A stretch of DNA of 57,055 bases. Origin: Gammaproteobacteria bacterium. GTDB lineage: Bacteria; Pseudomonadota; Gammaproteobacteria; WOZS01. Of the stretch, positions 20,348-27,822 are shown one piece after another. Location of the stretch: the NCBI GenBank assembly GCA_011620135.1, contig WOZS01000040.1, positions 5,341 to 62,395 of the forward strand, read 5' to 3'. Within the stretch, counting starts at the first letter, position 1. Every line of letters begins with the position of its first letter. Both the position numbers and the translations under genes were made by a program. The notes beneath the pieces are model-generated. The model saw only the letters and a program-made list of their open reading frames with translations. It made no database searches and was not told where the DNA came from.

Positions 20348-21324
20348 GGCCGAAAGCACGCCAGAGCCAGCAGGCATTCCCGGCAATGGCGCACCCCGGA
20401 GCCTGGGGCAATGGATGTTTTGCCCAGGAGCAAGGCATAGTCCATGCCCTGTTCCTCACAGGAGAGCACCATAGCGCACAGCCAGGAGAGCCTGGTTTCC
20501 AGATCAGCCATCGGTAACGCTTCCAGGGACAGAATCACCGTTCCGGCAGCCTCACCGCCACCCATCATCTTGCTGACCAGTGCCTCGCGTCCCGCCGAAC
20601 GCTTCCAGGCAATGCGCCCCCTGGCATCACCCCGCTGATAGGGTCGCACCCCCTCCAGCTCATTGCCAGACACGGTTGCGGCAGTCAAGAGGCCTTCCTG
20701 GTCGTTCATGGCGGTGGCCCACTGCCGCATTGGACAGACGATGGGGCGGGGATACACCACCGCCTGTTGTGCCAGTGAGACATAAGCCCAGACCCGGAAC
20801 AAACCGAAGGGATGGGTGCTGCTGATCACCGCAGGGGGACAGGCCAGCAACCCCCGATGGGAGGTCTGCAGGGGCAGCAAGACCCTCCCGCTGCGCGTTT
20901 CAAGATGGGTCGCCACCAGGGGTCGGCGGGTCCATCCCAGGTCGATGCTGTACCGCGGTCTGGCTGATTCATGGCTCAGTACCACTGGCCATTGCAGCGT
21001 CTCGCCACAGAACACCTCCTGCGGCACCTGGATGGCCATCTCCAGCCCCAGAAGATTGCGATGGGTGCGATGCATAGCCAGCAGAAAGAAGGCGCCCAGC
21101 CAAAATGTCATGACAAAGAGCATATTGGCGCCATAGTTGAGTGCAGCCAGGAGCAAAACGGCCAGCAACAAGGCAAACACCATACCGAACCAGGTGGGCA
21201 GGATATAGAGGTTGCGCCAACCCAGCATCCTCCTGGTGACCGGCTGGGCTGTCCGGCGCAAGGCCCAGCGCTGGAAACGGGCTTCCAGGCGATCCATGGC
21301 CGATGGCCTCTTCTGCCGGACCAT
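20344..21324 (-). CDS. DUF58 membrane protein of the MoxR-DUF58-TgpA operon
   Basis: 326 residues. Two adjacent hydrophobic helices (about residues 42-85) anchor it, and a cytoplasmic part carries the DUF58 signature GVRPYQRGDARGRIAWKRSA near residue 215. The family partners with MoxR ATPases, perhaps as a clamp or adaptor for them. It starts three bases after the moxR stop and overlaps tgpA by four. An ATG nine codons downstream (MDRLEARF) has AGAGG upstream and is a reasonable alternative start. Confidence 0.9.
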   Translation of the reverse strand: MVRQKRPSAMDRLEARFQRWALRRTAQPVTRRMLGWRNLYILPTWFGMVFALLLAVLLLAALNYGANMLFVMTFWLGAFFLLAMHRTHRNLLGLEMAIQVPQEVFCGETLQWPVVLSHESARPRYSIDLGWTRRPLVATHLETRSGRVLLPLQTSHRGLLACPPAVISSTHPFGLFRVWAYVSLAQQAVVYPRPIVCPMRQWATAMNDQEGLLTAATVSGNELEGVRPYQRGDARGRIAWKRSAGREALVSKMMGGGEAAGTVILSLEALPMADLETRLSWLCAMVLSCEEQGMDYALLLGKTSIAPGSGVRHCRECLLALACFRP

Positions 21325-21327
21325 GGC

Positions 21328-22263
21328 TCAGCGCACGGGCACGCTGTGCAGCAGTTCCTGGATGGCCATGCCTTGCCCTCCTGTGGTGACCAGGCGATGG
21401 GCTGCCACTGGCTCGAAGACCGCCTGTATATCCTCGGGCAACACATGGGAGCGCCCTGCAAGCCATGCCCAGGCGCGCGCGCAGCGCAGCAGCGCCAGTC
21501 CGGCCCGGGGTGAGAGCCCAAGGCGAAAAACACCACTCTCCCTGGTGGCCGTCACCAGGGCCAGGATATAGTCGATCACGGGCGAGGCCGCATACACCGC
21601 CCCCACATCTTCTTGGATGGTCAGCACCATGCGCTCGTCCAGGGCGGCCTCCAGGTCGTCAAGCGAAGCCTGACTACCATTGCGCTCCAGCAATTGATGC
21701 TCCACCCGCCGATCCGGATAGCCCACGTGCATGCGCATCAGAAAACGATCCAACTGGGATTCCGGCATGGGGTAGGTGCCCAGCTGTTCTATGGGATTTT
21801 GGGTGGCGATCACGAAAAAGGGTTGTGGCAAGGGATGACTCACCCCATCCACGGTGACCTGGTGCTCTTCCATGGCTTCCAGCAGGGCACTCTGGGTCTT
21901 GGGGCCGGCCCGGCTGATCTCGTCCACCAGCACCACCTGGGAAAAGACGGCTCCTGGATGAAAGACAAACCGTTCCTGATCCCGCAGATAGACGGAAGCA
22001 CCCAGTATGTCGCTGGGCAGGAGATCAGCGGTGCATTGCACCCGGGCAAAATCCAGACCCACAGCCCGGGCCATGGCCCGGGCCAGGGTGGTCTTGCCGA
22101 CCCCCGGAATGTCCTCGATGAGCAGGTGGCCCTTGGCAAAAAGGCAGGTGAAGGCCAGCGTGATCTCATGGTCCTTGCCCAGCACCACATGTGCCACGTG
22201 AGCCATGGCGCGACGCGCGGCCTCGAGCCTGTGGTCAGCGGCTTGCCGGGCGATGTGCCCCAT
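21328..22263 (-). CDS. MoxR-family AAA+ ATPase
   Basis: 311 residues. Walker A is EDIPGVGKTTLARAMA, Walker B is VVLVDEISRAGPKTQSALLE, and sensor 1 is FFVIATQNPIEQLGTYPMPE, followed by the lid domain. MoxR proteins act as ATP-driven chaperones for assembling or activating partner proteins, here the DUF58 and TgpA proteins encoded directly downstream. AAGGA lies just before the ATG. A perfect TATAAT on this strand (22312-22307) is a candidate -10 for the three-gene operon. Confidence 0.93.
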   Translation of the reverse strand: MGHIARQAADHRLEAARRAMAHVAHVVLGKDHEITLAFTCLFAKGHLLIEDIPGVGKTTLARAMARAVGLDFARVQCTADLLPSDILGASVYLRDQERFVFHPGAVFSQVVLVDEISRAGPKTQSALLEAMEEHQVTVDGVSHPLPQPFFVIATQNPIEQLGTYPMPESQLDRFLMRMHVGYPDRRVEHQLLERNGSQASLDDLEAALDERMVLTIQEDVGAVYAASPVIDYILALVTATRESGVFRLGLSPRAGLALLRCARAWAWLAGRSHVLPEDIQAVFEPVAAHRLVTTGGQGMAIQELLHSVPVR

Positions 22264-22306
22264 GTCCTTGTTCCACTTCTTTCTTCTTCCACACCTAACT
22301 CATGGC

Positions 22307-22312
22307 ATTATA
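22307..22312 (-). promoter_or_regulatory. Candidate -10 of the moxR-DUF58-tgpA operon
   Basis: Minus-strand TATAAT sits 44 bases before the moxR ATG. No matching -35 is seen at 16-18 bases. A perfect 12-bp palindrome, GCCCCATGGGGC, lies at 22334-22345, upstream of this -10 and between the two divergent genes, where an operator could act. The overlapping plus-strand TATGAT (22311-22316) might serve the small gene at 22405. Confidence 0.4.
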
Positions 22313-22404
22313 TGATACCGCCTTGGGCGATAGGCCCCATGGGGCAGGCTTCCCCCAACGTTGCGTTATCAATTGCATGATCAACCTACAGGACCAGTTG
22401 TGCC

Positions 22405-22737
22405 ATGTCCATCAAAAAACTCCTCGAGATCTGGGAACGCCAGGGTCAGCTGCAGCGCAAGACAAAGACATACACCATGACCATACCACTGTATGATGCT
22501 GCCCGTATCAAGGCCCTTGCCACCATGTATGCGCCGGCCAGCGAGGAAGACATCATTACCCAGCTTGTCAGCGCCGCCCTCGACGAACTGGAAAGTCAGC
22601 TGCCTTATGTCCAGGGAGACAAGGTGGCAGCGCTCGACGAACAGGGCGACCCCATCTACGAGGACGCGGGTCCGGCGCGGCGCCTGGCCGAACTGACAGC
22701 ACAGTTCCTCCATGAAGGCCAAGGCCGTCACGACTAG
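22405..22737 (+). CDS. Small conserved protein, function unknown
   Basis: 110 residues, no signal peptide or membrane segment. The sequence begins MSIKKLLEIWERQGQ and contains LYDAARIKALATMYAPASEE and ESQLPYVQGDK. I recall similar proteins in gammaproteobacteria annotated as pilin assembly or type 1 pili tip component, but I know of no experimental basis and do not assign that role. The LYDAARI-ALA-MYP-x-x-xEEDIIT pattern is suggestive of a ribbon-helix-helix or helical bundle fold. Its last 26 bases overlap the M48 protease gene in another frame, so the two are probably co-translated. Confidence 0.7.
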   Translation: MSIKKLLEIWERQGQLQRKTKTYTMTIPLYDAARIKALATMYAPASEEDIITQLVSAALDELESQLPYVQGDKVAALDEQGDPIYEDAGPARRLAELTAQFLHEGQGRHD

Positions 22738-24001
22738 GCTGCCACTGGGCTGGGCAGCCCTGCTGATGGTGGTGTGCGGCGGCTGCGTCACCAATCCGGT
22801 GACAGGCCATCGGGAAATGCGCCTCATCTCGCCCCAGGAGGAGATTGGTCTGGGTCAGGAAAACTTTGCCCCTACCCAACAGCTCCAGGGTGGCCCCATG
22901 GTGCTTTTTCCCGAGGTGACCCGTTATGTGGCCGAGGTGGGCCGCAGGCTTGCGGCGGTCAGCGACCGGCCCGATCTGCCATATGAGTTTGTGGTGGTGG
23001 ACAGCGATGAAGCCAATGCCTGGGCGCTGCCCGGGGGCAAGATCGCCGTGCACCGCGCCTTATTGACCGAGCTCGATGACGAGGCGGAATTGGCCGCCGT
23101 GCTGGGGCATGAGATCGTCCATGCTGCAGCCGGCCATAGTGCCCAGGCCATGCAGCGCGGTACGGTCCTGCAACTGGGGCTTGGGGTGCTCTCCTCCATG
23201 ATGCAGAATAGCCTGTACAGCCCGCTGTACAACCTGGGCGCCAATCTGGGCAGTCAATTGGTCATGCAGAGCTACAGTCGCTCCCAGGAAAGCGAGGCCG
23301 ACCATTACGGCATGATCTATATGCGGCGTGCCGGCTATGATCCCACAGCCGCCGTGGATCTCCAGGAAACCTTCGTGCGGCTCTCCCAGGGTCATGAGTC
23401 CGGTGTGCTGGATGCCTTGTTCCAATCCCACCCCCCCTCCGAGGCACGGGTCCGTGCCAACCGGGCCCTGCTTGGGAAGATCGGGGCGGGTGGCACCCGG
23501 GAAAGGCAGCGCTATCAGGACCACCTGGCTGCCCTGTTTCGCGCCAAGCCCGCCTACGACCTCCACACCCAGGCACTGCGCCATTTGAAGGAAAAAGACT
23601 ACGCCCAGGCCCAGCGGCTCGCAACCCAGGCCGCAGCCGCCCTGCCAGGCGAGGCGCTGTTTCCCCTGACGCTGGGGGATATCGCCATGGCCCGGCAGGA
23701 TTACGACACAGCCCTTGAGTGGTACACAAAGGCCACAACGCTCAACAGGCAGTATTTCCTGCCCCCCTTCTCGGCAGGGCTTGCGGCCCTCAAGGCCAGG
23801 AAGCCCGCCAGCGCCAGGCGCTATCTCCAGGAGAGTCTGGACATCCTGCCTACGGCAGAAGCCCATTACCTGCTGGGGCGCCTGGCTCTGCAGGATGGCC
23901 ATGACGCAGCAGCGATTGGCCATCTCAAGGTGGCTGCCCAGTCGGAGGGACAGGCTGGCCAGGCGGCCCGAGCCCTGTTGGCCCGCATGGGGATTCCCTG
24001 A
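22712..24001 (+). CDS. M48 zinc metalloprotease with C-terminal TPR region (BepA/LoiP-like)
   Basis: 429 residues. An N-terminal hydrophobic stretch ending VVCGGC gives either a Sec signal or an atypical lipoprotein signal; -3 is Cys rather than Leu. The protease has HEIVH near residue 131 as the zinc-binding HExxH, and ESEADHYG provides the third ligand. The C-terminal third is helical with TPR-like repeats (FPLTLGDIAMARQDYDTALEWY and AHYLLGRLALQDGHDAAAIGHL). This layout is that of periplasmic BepA, which degrades or helps assemble stalled outer-membrane proteins. The start overlaps the preceding gene by 26 bases. Confidence 0.88.
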   Translation: MKAKAVTTRLPLGWAALLMVVCGGCVTNPVTGHREMRLISPQEEIGLGQENFAPTQQLQGGPMVLFPEVTRYVAEVGRRLAAVSDRPDLPYEFVVVDSDEANAWALPGGKIAVHRALLTELDDEAELAAVLGHEIVHAAAGHSAQAMQRGTVLQLGLGVLSSMMQNSLYSPLYNLGANLGSQLVMQSYSRSQESEADHYGMIYMRRAGYDPTAAVDLQETFVRLSQGHESGVLDALFQSHPPSEARVRANRALLGKIGAGGTRERQRYQDHLAALFRAKPAYDLHTQALRHLKEKDYAQAQRLATQAAAALPGEALFPLTLGDIAMARQDYDTALEWYTKATTLNRQYFLPPFSAGLAALKARKPASARRYLQESLDILPTAEAHYLLGRLALQDGHDAAAIGHLKVAAQSEGQAGQAARALLARMGIP

Positions 24002-24141
24002 CAGACTGGCACTGTCTGTGTCTTGGCGCTAGAATGGCGCAAGGGAGGGCTGCGCTGGGTCAGCTGTAAAGCTGGAAAGCTGTACACAGGAACCAGGACT
24101 GCACGGCGGCAGAAGCAGGGATCGAGGCATGAGGTGAGCTT

Positions 24142-24774
24142 ATGAACGATGAAACGATATCAGGTCCGGGCTCCAGCCTGGATGTGGACGCGGCACGTCG
24201 CCGGCTCCTGGGGACGGCCATGGGCGCTATGGCTGGAACAGGTGCCGTGGCGGCGGCATGGCCCTTTCTGGCCTCCATGCGCACCAGCGCCAAGGCTGAA
24301 GCGCTGGGAGCGCCCGTGGAGACGGACATCAGCACGCTGCAGCCCGGCGAGCTCAGGACCTATGAATGGCGTGGCAAGCCGGTCTGGGTGCTCAAGCGTA
24401 CCCCGGACATGCTGGAAACCCTCAAGCAAAACGATTCCTATCTGCGCGACCCGAAATCCAGCGCCGACCAGCAGCCTCCCTATGCCGCCAACGAGGAGCG
24501 GGCACGCTCGGACCACAAGGATATTTTCGTCGCGGTGGGCATCTGTACCCATCTGGGCTGCTCACCCATGTTCAAGCCCCAGCATCCCGCCCCGGAGATC
24601 CATCCCCATTGGCAGGGAGGGTTTTTTTGTCCCTGTCATGGCTCCAAGTTCGATCTGGCGGGACGGGTGTACCAGGGCGTGCCTGCGCCATTGAACCTGG
24701 TCATTCCACCCTACCGCTATGCTGGGGCCACCACGCTGATCATAGGCGACGATGAACAGGAAAAAACCGCATGA
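24142..24774 (+). CDS. petA: Rieske iron-sulfur subunit of cytochrome bc1
   Basis: 210 residues. It takes electrons from ubiquinol at the Qo site and passes them to cytochrome c1. A twin-arginine-type N-terminus (ARRRLLGTAMGAMAG) serves as anchor and TAT targeting. The 2Fe-2S ligands are C135 and H137 in CTHLGC and C163 and H166 in CPCHGSKFD; C140 and C165 make the disulfide. It overlaps petB by four bases (ATGA). The 140-base region upstream contains a TAGAAT that could be a -10, without a convincing -35. Confidence 0.96.
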   Translation: MNDETISGPGSSLDVDAARRRLLGTAMGAMAGTGAVAAAWPFLASMRTSAKAEALGAPVETDISTLQPGELRTYEWRGKPVWVLKRTPDMLETLKQNDSYLRDPKSSADQQPPYAANEERARSDHKDIFVAVGICTHLGCSPMFKPQHPAPEIHPHWQGGFFCPCHGSKFDLAGRVYQGVPAPLNLVIPPYRYAGATTLIIGDDEQEKTA

Positions 24775-26057
24775 GCCAGATCAAGTCCAGCCGAATCGTC
24801 AAGAAGCCTCCCCTCAGTGAGGCGGCAGCCGGGCTTCTGGCCTGGGTCGATAGCCGCTTTCCGCTTACCAAGACATGGCGGGAGCATGTCAGCGAATACT
24901 ATGCGCCCAGGAACTTCAACTTCTGGTATTACTTCGGCAGCCTGGCCCTGCTGGTGCTGGTCAATCAGATCGTCACGGGCATTTTCCTGACCATGAACTA
25001 CAAGCCCAGCGCCACCGAAGCGTTTGCCTCCATCGAATACATCATGCGCGACGTCTCCTGGGGCTGGCTGATCCGCTACATGCACTCCACGGGGGCCTCT
25101 GCCTTTTTCGTGGTGATCTACCTGCACATGTTCCGCGGCCTGCTCTACGGTTCCTACCGCAAACCCAGGGAACTGGTATGGCTCGTGGGCATGGGCATCT
25201 ACCTGTGCCTCATGGCCGAAGCCTTCATGGGGTACCTGTTGCCCTGGGGCAACATGTCATTCTGGGGGGCCCAGGTCATCATCTCGCTCTTTGGGGCGGT
25301 GCCCGTGGTTGGGGAAGGGCTGGCCCAATGGATCCGGGGCGACTATGTGGTCTCGGATGTCACGCTGAACCGTTTCTTTGCCCTGCATGTCATCGGCCTG
25401 CCGCTGGCGCTGCTGGGGCTGGTGGTATTGCACCTCCTGGCCCTGCACGAGGTGGGCTCCAACAATCCAGACGGCATCGACATCAAGAAAAAACTGGGCG
25501 CTGATGGTCATCCCATCGAAGGGGTGCCCTTCCATCCCTATTACACCGTCAAGGACATCGTGGGTGCGGTGGTCTTTCTGATGTTGGTTGCGGCGGTGAT
25601 CTTCTTTGAACCCACCTTCGGCGGCCTGTTCCTGGAGCACGCCAATTTCACGCCGGCCGATCCTTTGCTCACGCCGCCCGAGATCGCTCCTGTATGGTAT
25701 TTCACCCCGTTTTATGCCATCCTACGCGCCGTTCCCAACAAACTGTTCGGTGTTATTCTCATGGGGCTTGCGGTGATGAGTTTCTTCTTCCTGCCATGGC
25801 TGGATCGAGGCAAGGTACTTTCCATCCGTTACCGGGGCTGGATCTACAAGTCTGCTCTTGCGGTGTTCGTGCTGAGCTTCCTGGGGCTTGGTTATCTGGG
25901 CACGCAGCCGGTTACCACCGACTCGGTGCTGGGGCTGCCCATCGCCCCCCTGATGGCAGCGCGCATCTTGGCGGTGCTCTATTTTGGCTTCTTCCTGCTC
26001 ATGCCCATCTACACCAGGCTGGATCCCAGCAAGCCCGTGCCGGAGAGCCTCACATGA
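24771..26057 (+). CDS. petB: Cytochrome b of the bc1 complex
   Basis: 428 residues with eight membrane helices. It holds both b hemes: H105/H119 on one helix and H206/H221 on the other (15 apart, one more than in Rhodobacter). The Qo motif is PVWY at about 307-310 instead of the mitochondrial PEWY; PVWY is a described variant typical of beta- and gammaproteobacteria. It is coupled at both ends by ATGA overlaps to petA and petC, so the three subunits are made together. Confidence 0.97.
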   Translation: MSQIKSSRIVKKPPLSEAAAGLLAWVDSRFPLTKTWREHVSEYYAPRNFNFWYYFGSLALLVLVNQIVTGIFLTMNYKPSATEAFASIEYIMRDVSWGWLIRYMHSTGASAFFVVIYLHMFRGLLYGSYRKPRELVWLVGMGIYLCLMAEAFMGYLLPWGNMSFWGAQVIISLFGAVPVVGEGLAQWIRGDYVVSDVTLNRFFALHVIGLPLALLGLVVLHLLALHEVGSNNPDGIDIKKKLGADGHPIEGVPFHPYYTVKDIVGAVVFLMLVAAVIFFEPTFGGLFLEHANFTPADPLLTPPEIAPVWYFTPFYAILRAVPNKLFGVILMGLAVMSFFFLPWLDRGKVLSIRYRGWIYKSALAVFVLSFLGLGYLGTQPVTTDSVLGLPIAPLMAARILAVLYFGFFLLMPIYTRLDPSKPVPESLT

Positions 26058-26770
26058 GGGCCGGCTGGATGCTGATGATGGGCTGTCTGCTGGGTTCTGG
26101 TCTGGCAACGGCCCAGGAAGCGCATCTGAGCGCCCCGCGCATCGATACGCACAACAAGACAGTCCTGCAGCGTGGCGCGCGGCTGTTCCACAACTACTGC
26201 CTGAGCTGCCATTCGGCCCATTTCGCGCGCTACCAGCGCATGGGCGAGGATCTGGGTATTCCCACCGAGCAGCTCAAGGCCAACCTCATGTTCACCACCA
26301 ACAAACCGGGCGACACCATGCAGGTGGCCTTGCGGCCCCAGGACGCCGCCGCCTGGTTCGGCAAGCCCCCGCCGGATCTGACGCTGACCGCCCGCTATCG
26401 GGGCAAGGCATGGCTCTACAATTACCTCAAGGGCTTCTACCAGGACGACAAGCGTCCCTTCGGCGTCAACAACGCCGTGTTTCCCGACGTGGCCATGCCC
26501 CATGTCCTGGTGAACCTGGAGGGGCTCAAGCGCCGCGTGCCTGCTGACGGCAAAGGTCAGGAGCGCTACGAGCAGATCAGCCCAGGGCTGCTGGATGCAG
26601 CGGCCTATGACAGGGCGGTGCGCGATCTCGTGGCTTACATGAGCTACCTTGCCGAGCCCGCGGGATTGAAGCGACCCCGGTTGGGTGTGTGGGTGCTGAT
26701 CTTTCTCGGCGCCATGCTGATCCTGGCCATCCTGCTCAAGAAAGAGGTCTGGAAAGATGTACCACACTGA
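26054..26770 (+). CDS. petC: Cytochrome c1 of the bc1 complex
   Basis: 238 residues. A Sec signal (about 1-20, ending ATAQ) exports it. The single heme attaches at C49-L-S-C52-H53, and the Met in VAMPHVL (about 146) is the likely sixth ligand. One C-terminal membrane helix (VLIFLGAMLILAILLKK) anchors it in the inner membrane. It passes electrons from the Rieske centre to a soluble or membrane cytochrome c. The start overlaps petB by four bases, and its end overlaps the next lipoprotein gene by 14. Confidence 0.96.
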   Translation: MRAGWMLMMGCLLGSGLATAQEAHLSAPRIDTHNKTVLQRGARLFHNYCLSCHSAHFARYQRMGEDLGIPTEQLKANLMFTTNKPGDTMQVALRPQDAAAWFGKPPPDLTLTARYRGKAWLYNYLKGFYQDDKRPFGVNNAVFPDVAMPHVLVNLEGLKRRVPADGKGQERYEQISPGLLDAAAYDRAVRDLVAYMSYLAEPAGLKRPRLGVWVLIFLGAMLILAILLKKEVWKDVPH

Positions 26771-27797
26771 TTCCCATATCGCGCCGTACCGCCCTGCTGT
26801 CAGATTGAGGCACTGGGCGTGCTGTCTGCTGGCAGTCGGCCTCAGCTTTGCCCTGACGGCCTGTGGCCAGGGTCAACTCTCCGAACAGGATCGGAAAATC
26901 CTTTCCCAACTGCGACATAATGGGGTTGCTTTCGATGACAAGGCAGCCAAACGGGAACACGATGCCCTGGTGATCGACCAGGTGACGATCACCGGCAGCG
27001 ATGGTTCCGCGGTGCATGCCAGGCGGATGCTCATCAGGCAATATGACACGGCTCATCCCAACCCATATTTCGCGGATGCGACCATGGAAGGGATCGTGGT
27101 GCCCCTGCTCGACGTGCCCGTGCCTGGGGTGAATGCGCAGCAGTCGCCCGAAACCGTCAAGTCCCAAAAGGGGCTCCCGGCTGCTTTCCTGGCCACAAGC
27201 CCCGCTTTTGCCGATGTCCTGGGAAAGGGCTCTCTTCCCCTGGATGCTACCTTGCGTTATCGGTACGACGAGAAGTCGCGTCGTTTCCTGCTGGATGATT
27301 TTTCCCTCCACTCTGCCAAGCTTTTTGGTGTGCAACTGCAAATCGCCATGAGTGATCTCGACCCTGTGTTCTTTCAGCAGAACAAGAACATAGGTCTCCT
27401 CAAGCCCACTACATTGCTCTCTCAGGCTGCTGCCAACTCCAGGCTGGATAGCGCTTCCCTGACCTACACCGACCACTCTTTGGTCGATCGCGTGCTGCGC
27501 CTGCTCGGTGAGCAACAGCACACAACGCCCCAGGTGATCCGCGACAGCTTCAAGGGTGCCTTAGGCCTGGCCATGATGAGCAATCAGTCTCAGGGGGGTG
27601 CTTTTATGGGCAATGCCCTGATGGCTATCAGTTCGTTTCTGGAGCACCCGGGTACCCTGAGGCTTGCGGCCCATCCAAGCGAGCCGGTGCGCATGGGTGC
27701 CCTGCAGGCCCAAGGCGAGCAATGGAAAGATGATCCGGCGGCCCTGATGCAGGCGCTGGGTGTCACCCTGGAAGCGCTTCCTCCACCTTCTTCCTGA
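26757..27797 (+). CDS. Putative lipoprotein of unknown function behind petABC
   Basis: 346 residues. The N-terminus RHWACCLLAVGLSFALTAC is a lipoprotein signal with lipobox LTAC, so the mature protein starts at the Cys, about residue 36, and is lipid-anchored in the envelope. The rest is soluble, with alternating beta-like segments and a C-terminal SFLEHPGTLRLAAHPSEP stretch. I do not recognise the family. The ATG lies inside the last codons of petC, which points to co-expression with the bc1 genes. The gene usually found after petC in gammaproteobacteria is sspA, which is absent here. Confidence 0.7.
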   Translation: MYHTDSHIAPYRPAVRLRHWACCLLAVGLSFALTACGQGQLSEQDRKILSQLRHNGVAFDDKAAKREHDALVIDQVTITGSDGSAVHARRMLIRQYDTAHPNPYFADATMEGIVVPLLDVPVPGVNAQQSPETVKSQKGLPAAFLATSPAFADVLGKGSLPLDATLRYRYDEKSRRFLLDDFSLHSAKLFGVQLQIAMSDLDPVFFQQNKNIGLLKPTTLLSQAAANSRLDSASLTYTDHSLVDRVLRLLGEQQHTTPQVIRDSFKGALGLAMMSNQSQGGAFMGNALMAISSFLEHPGTLRLAAHPSEPVRMGALQAQGEQWKDDPAALMQALGVTLEALPPPSS

Positions 27798-27822
27798 CCA
27801 CTGCTTTGTCGATCCCACCCTG

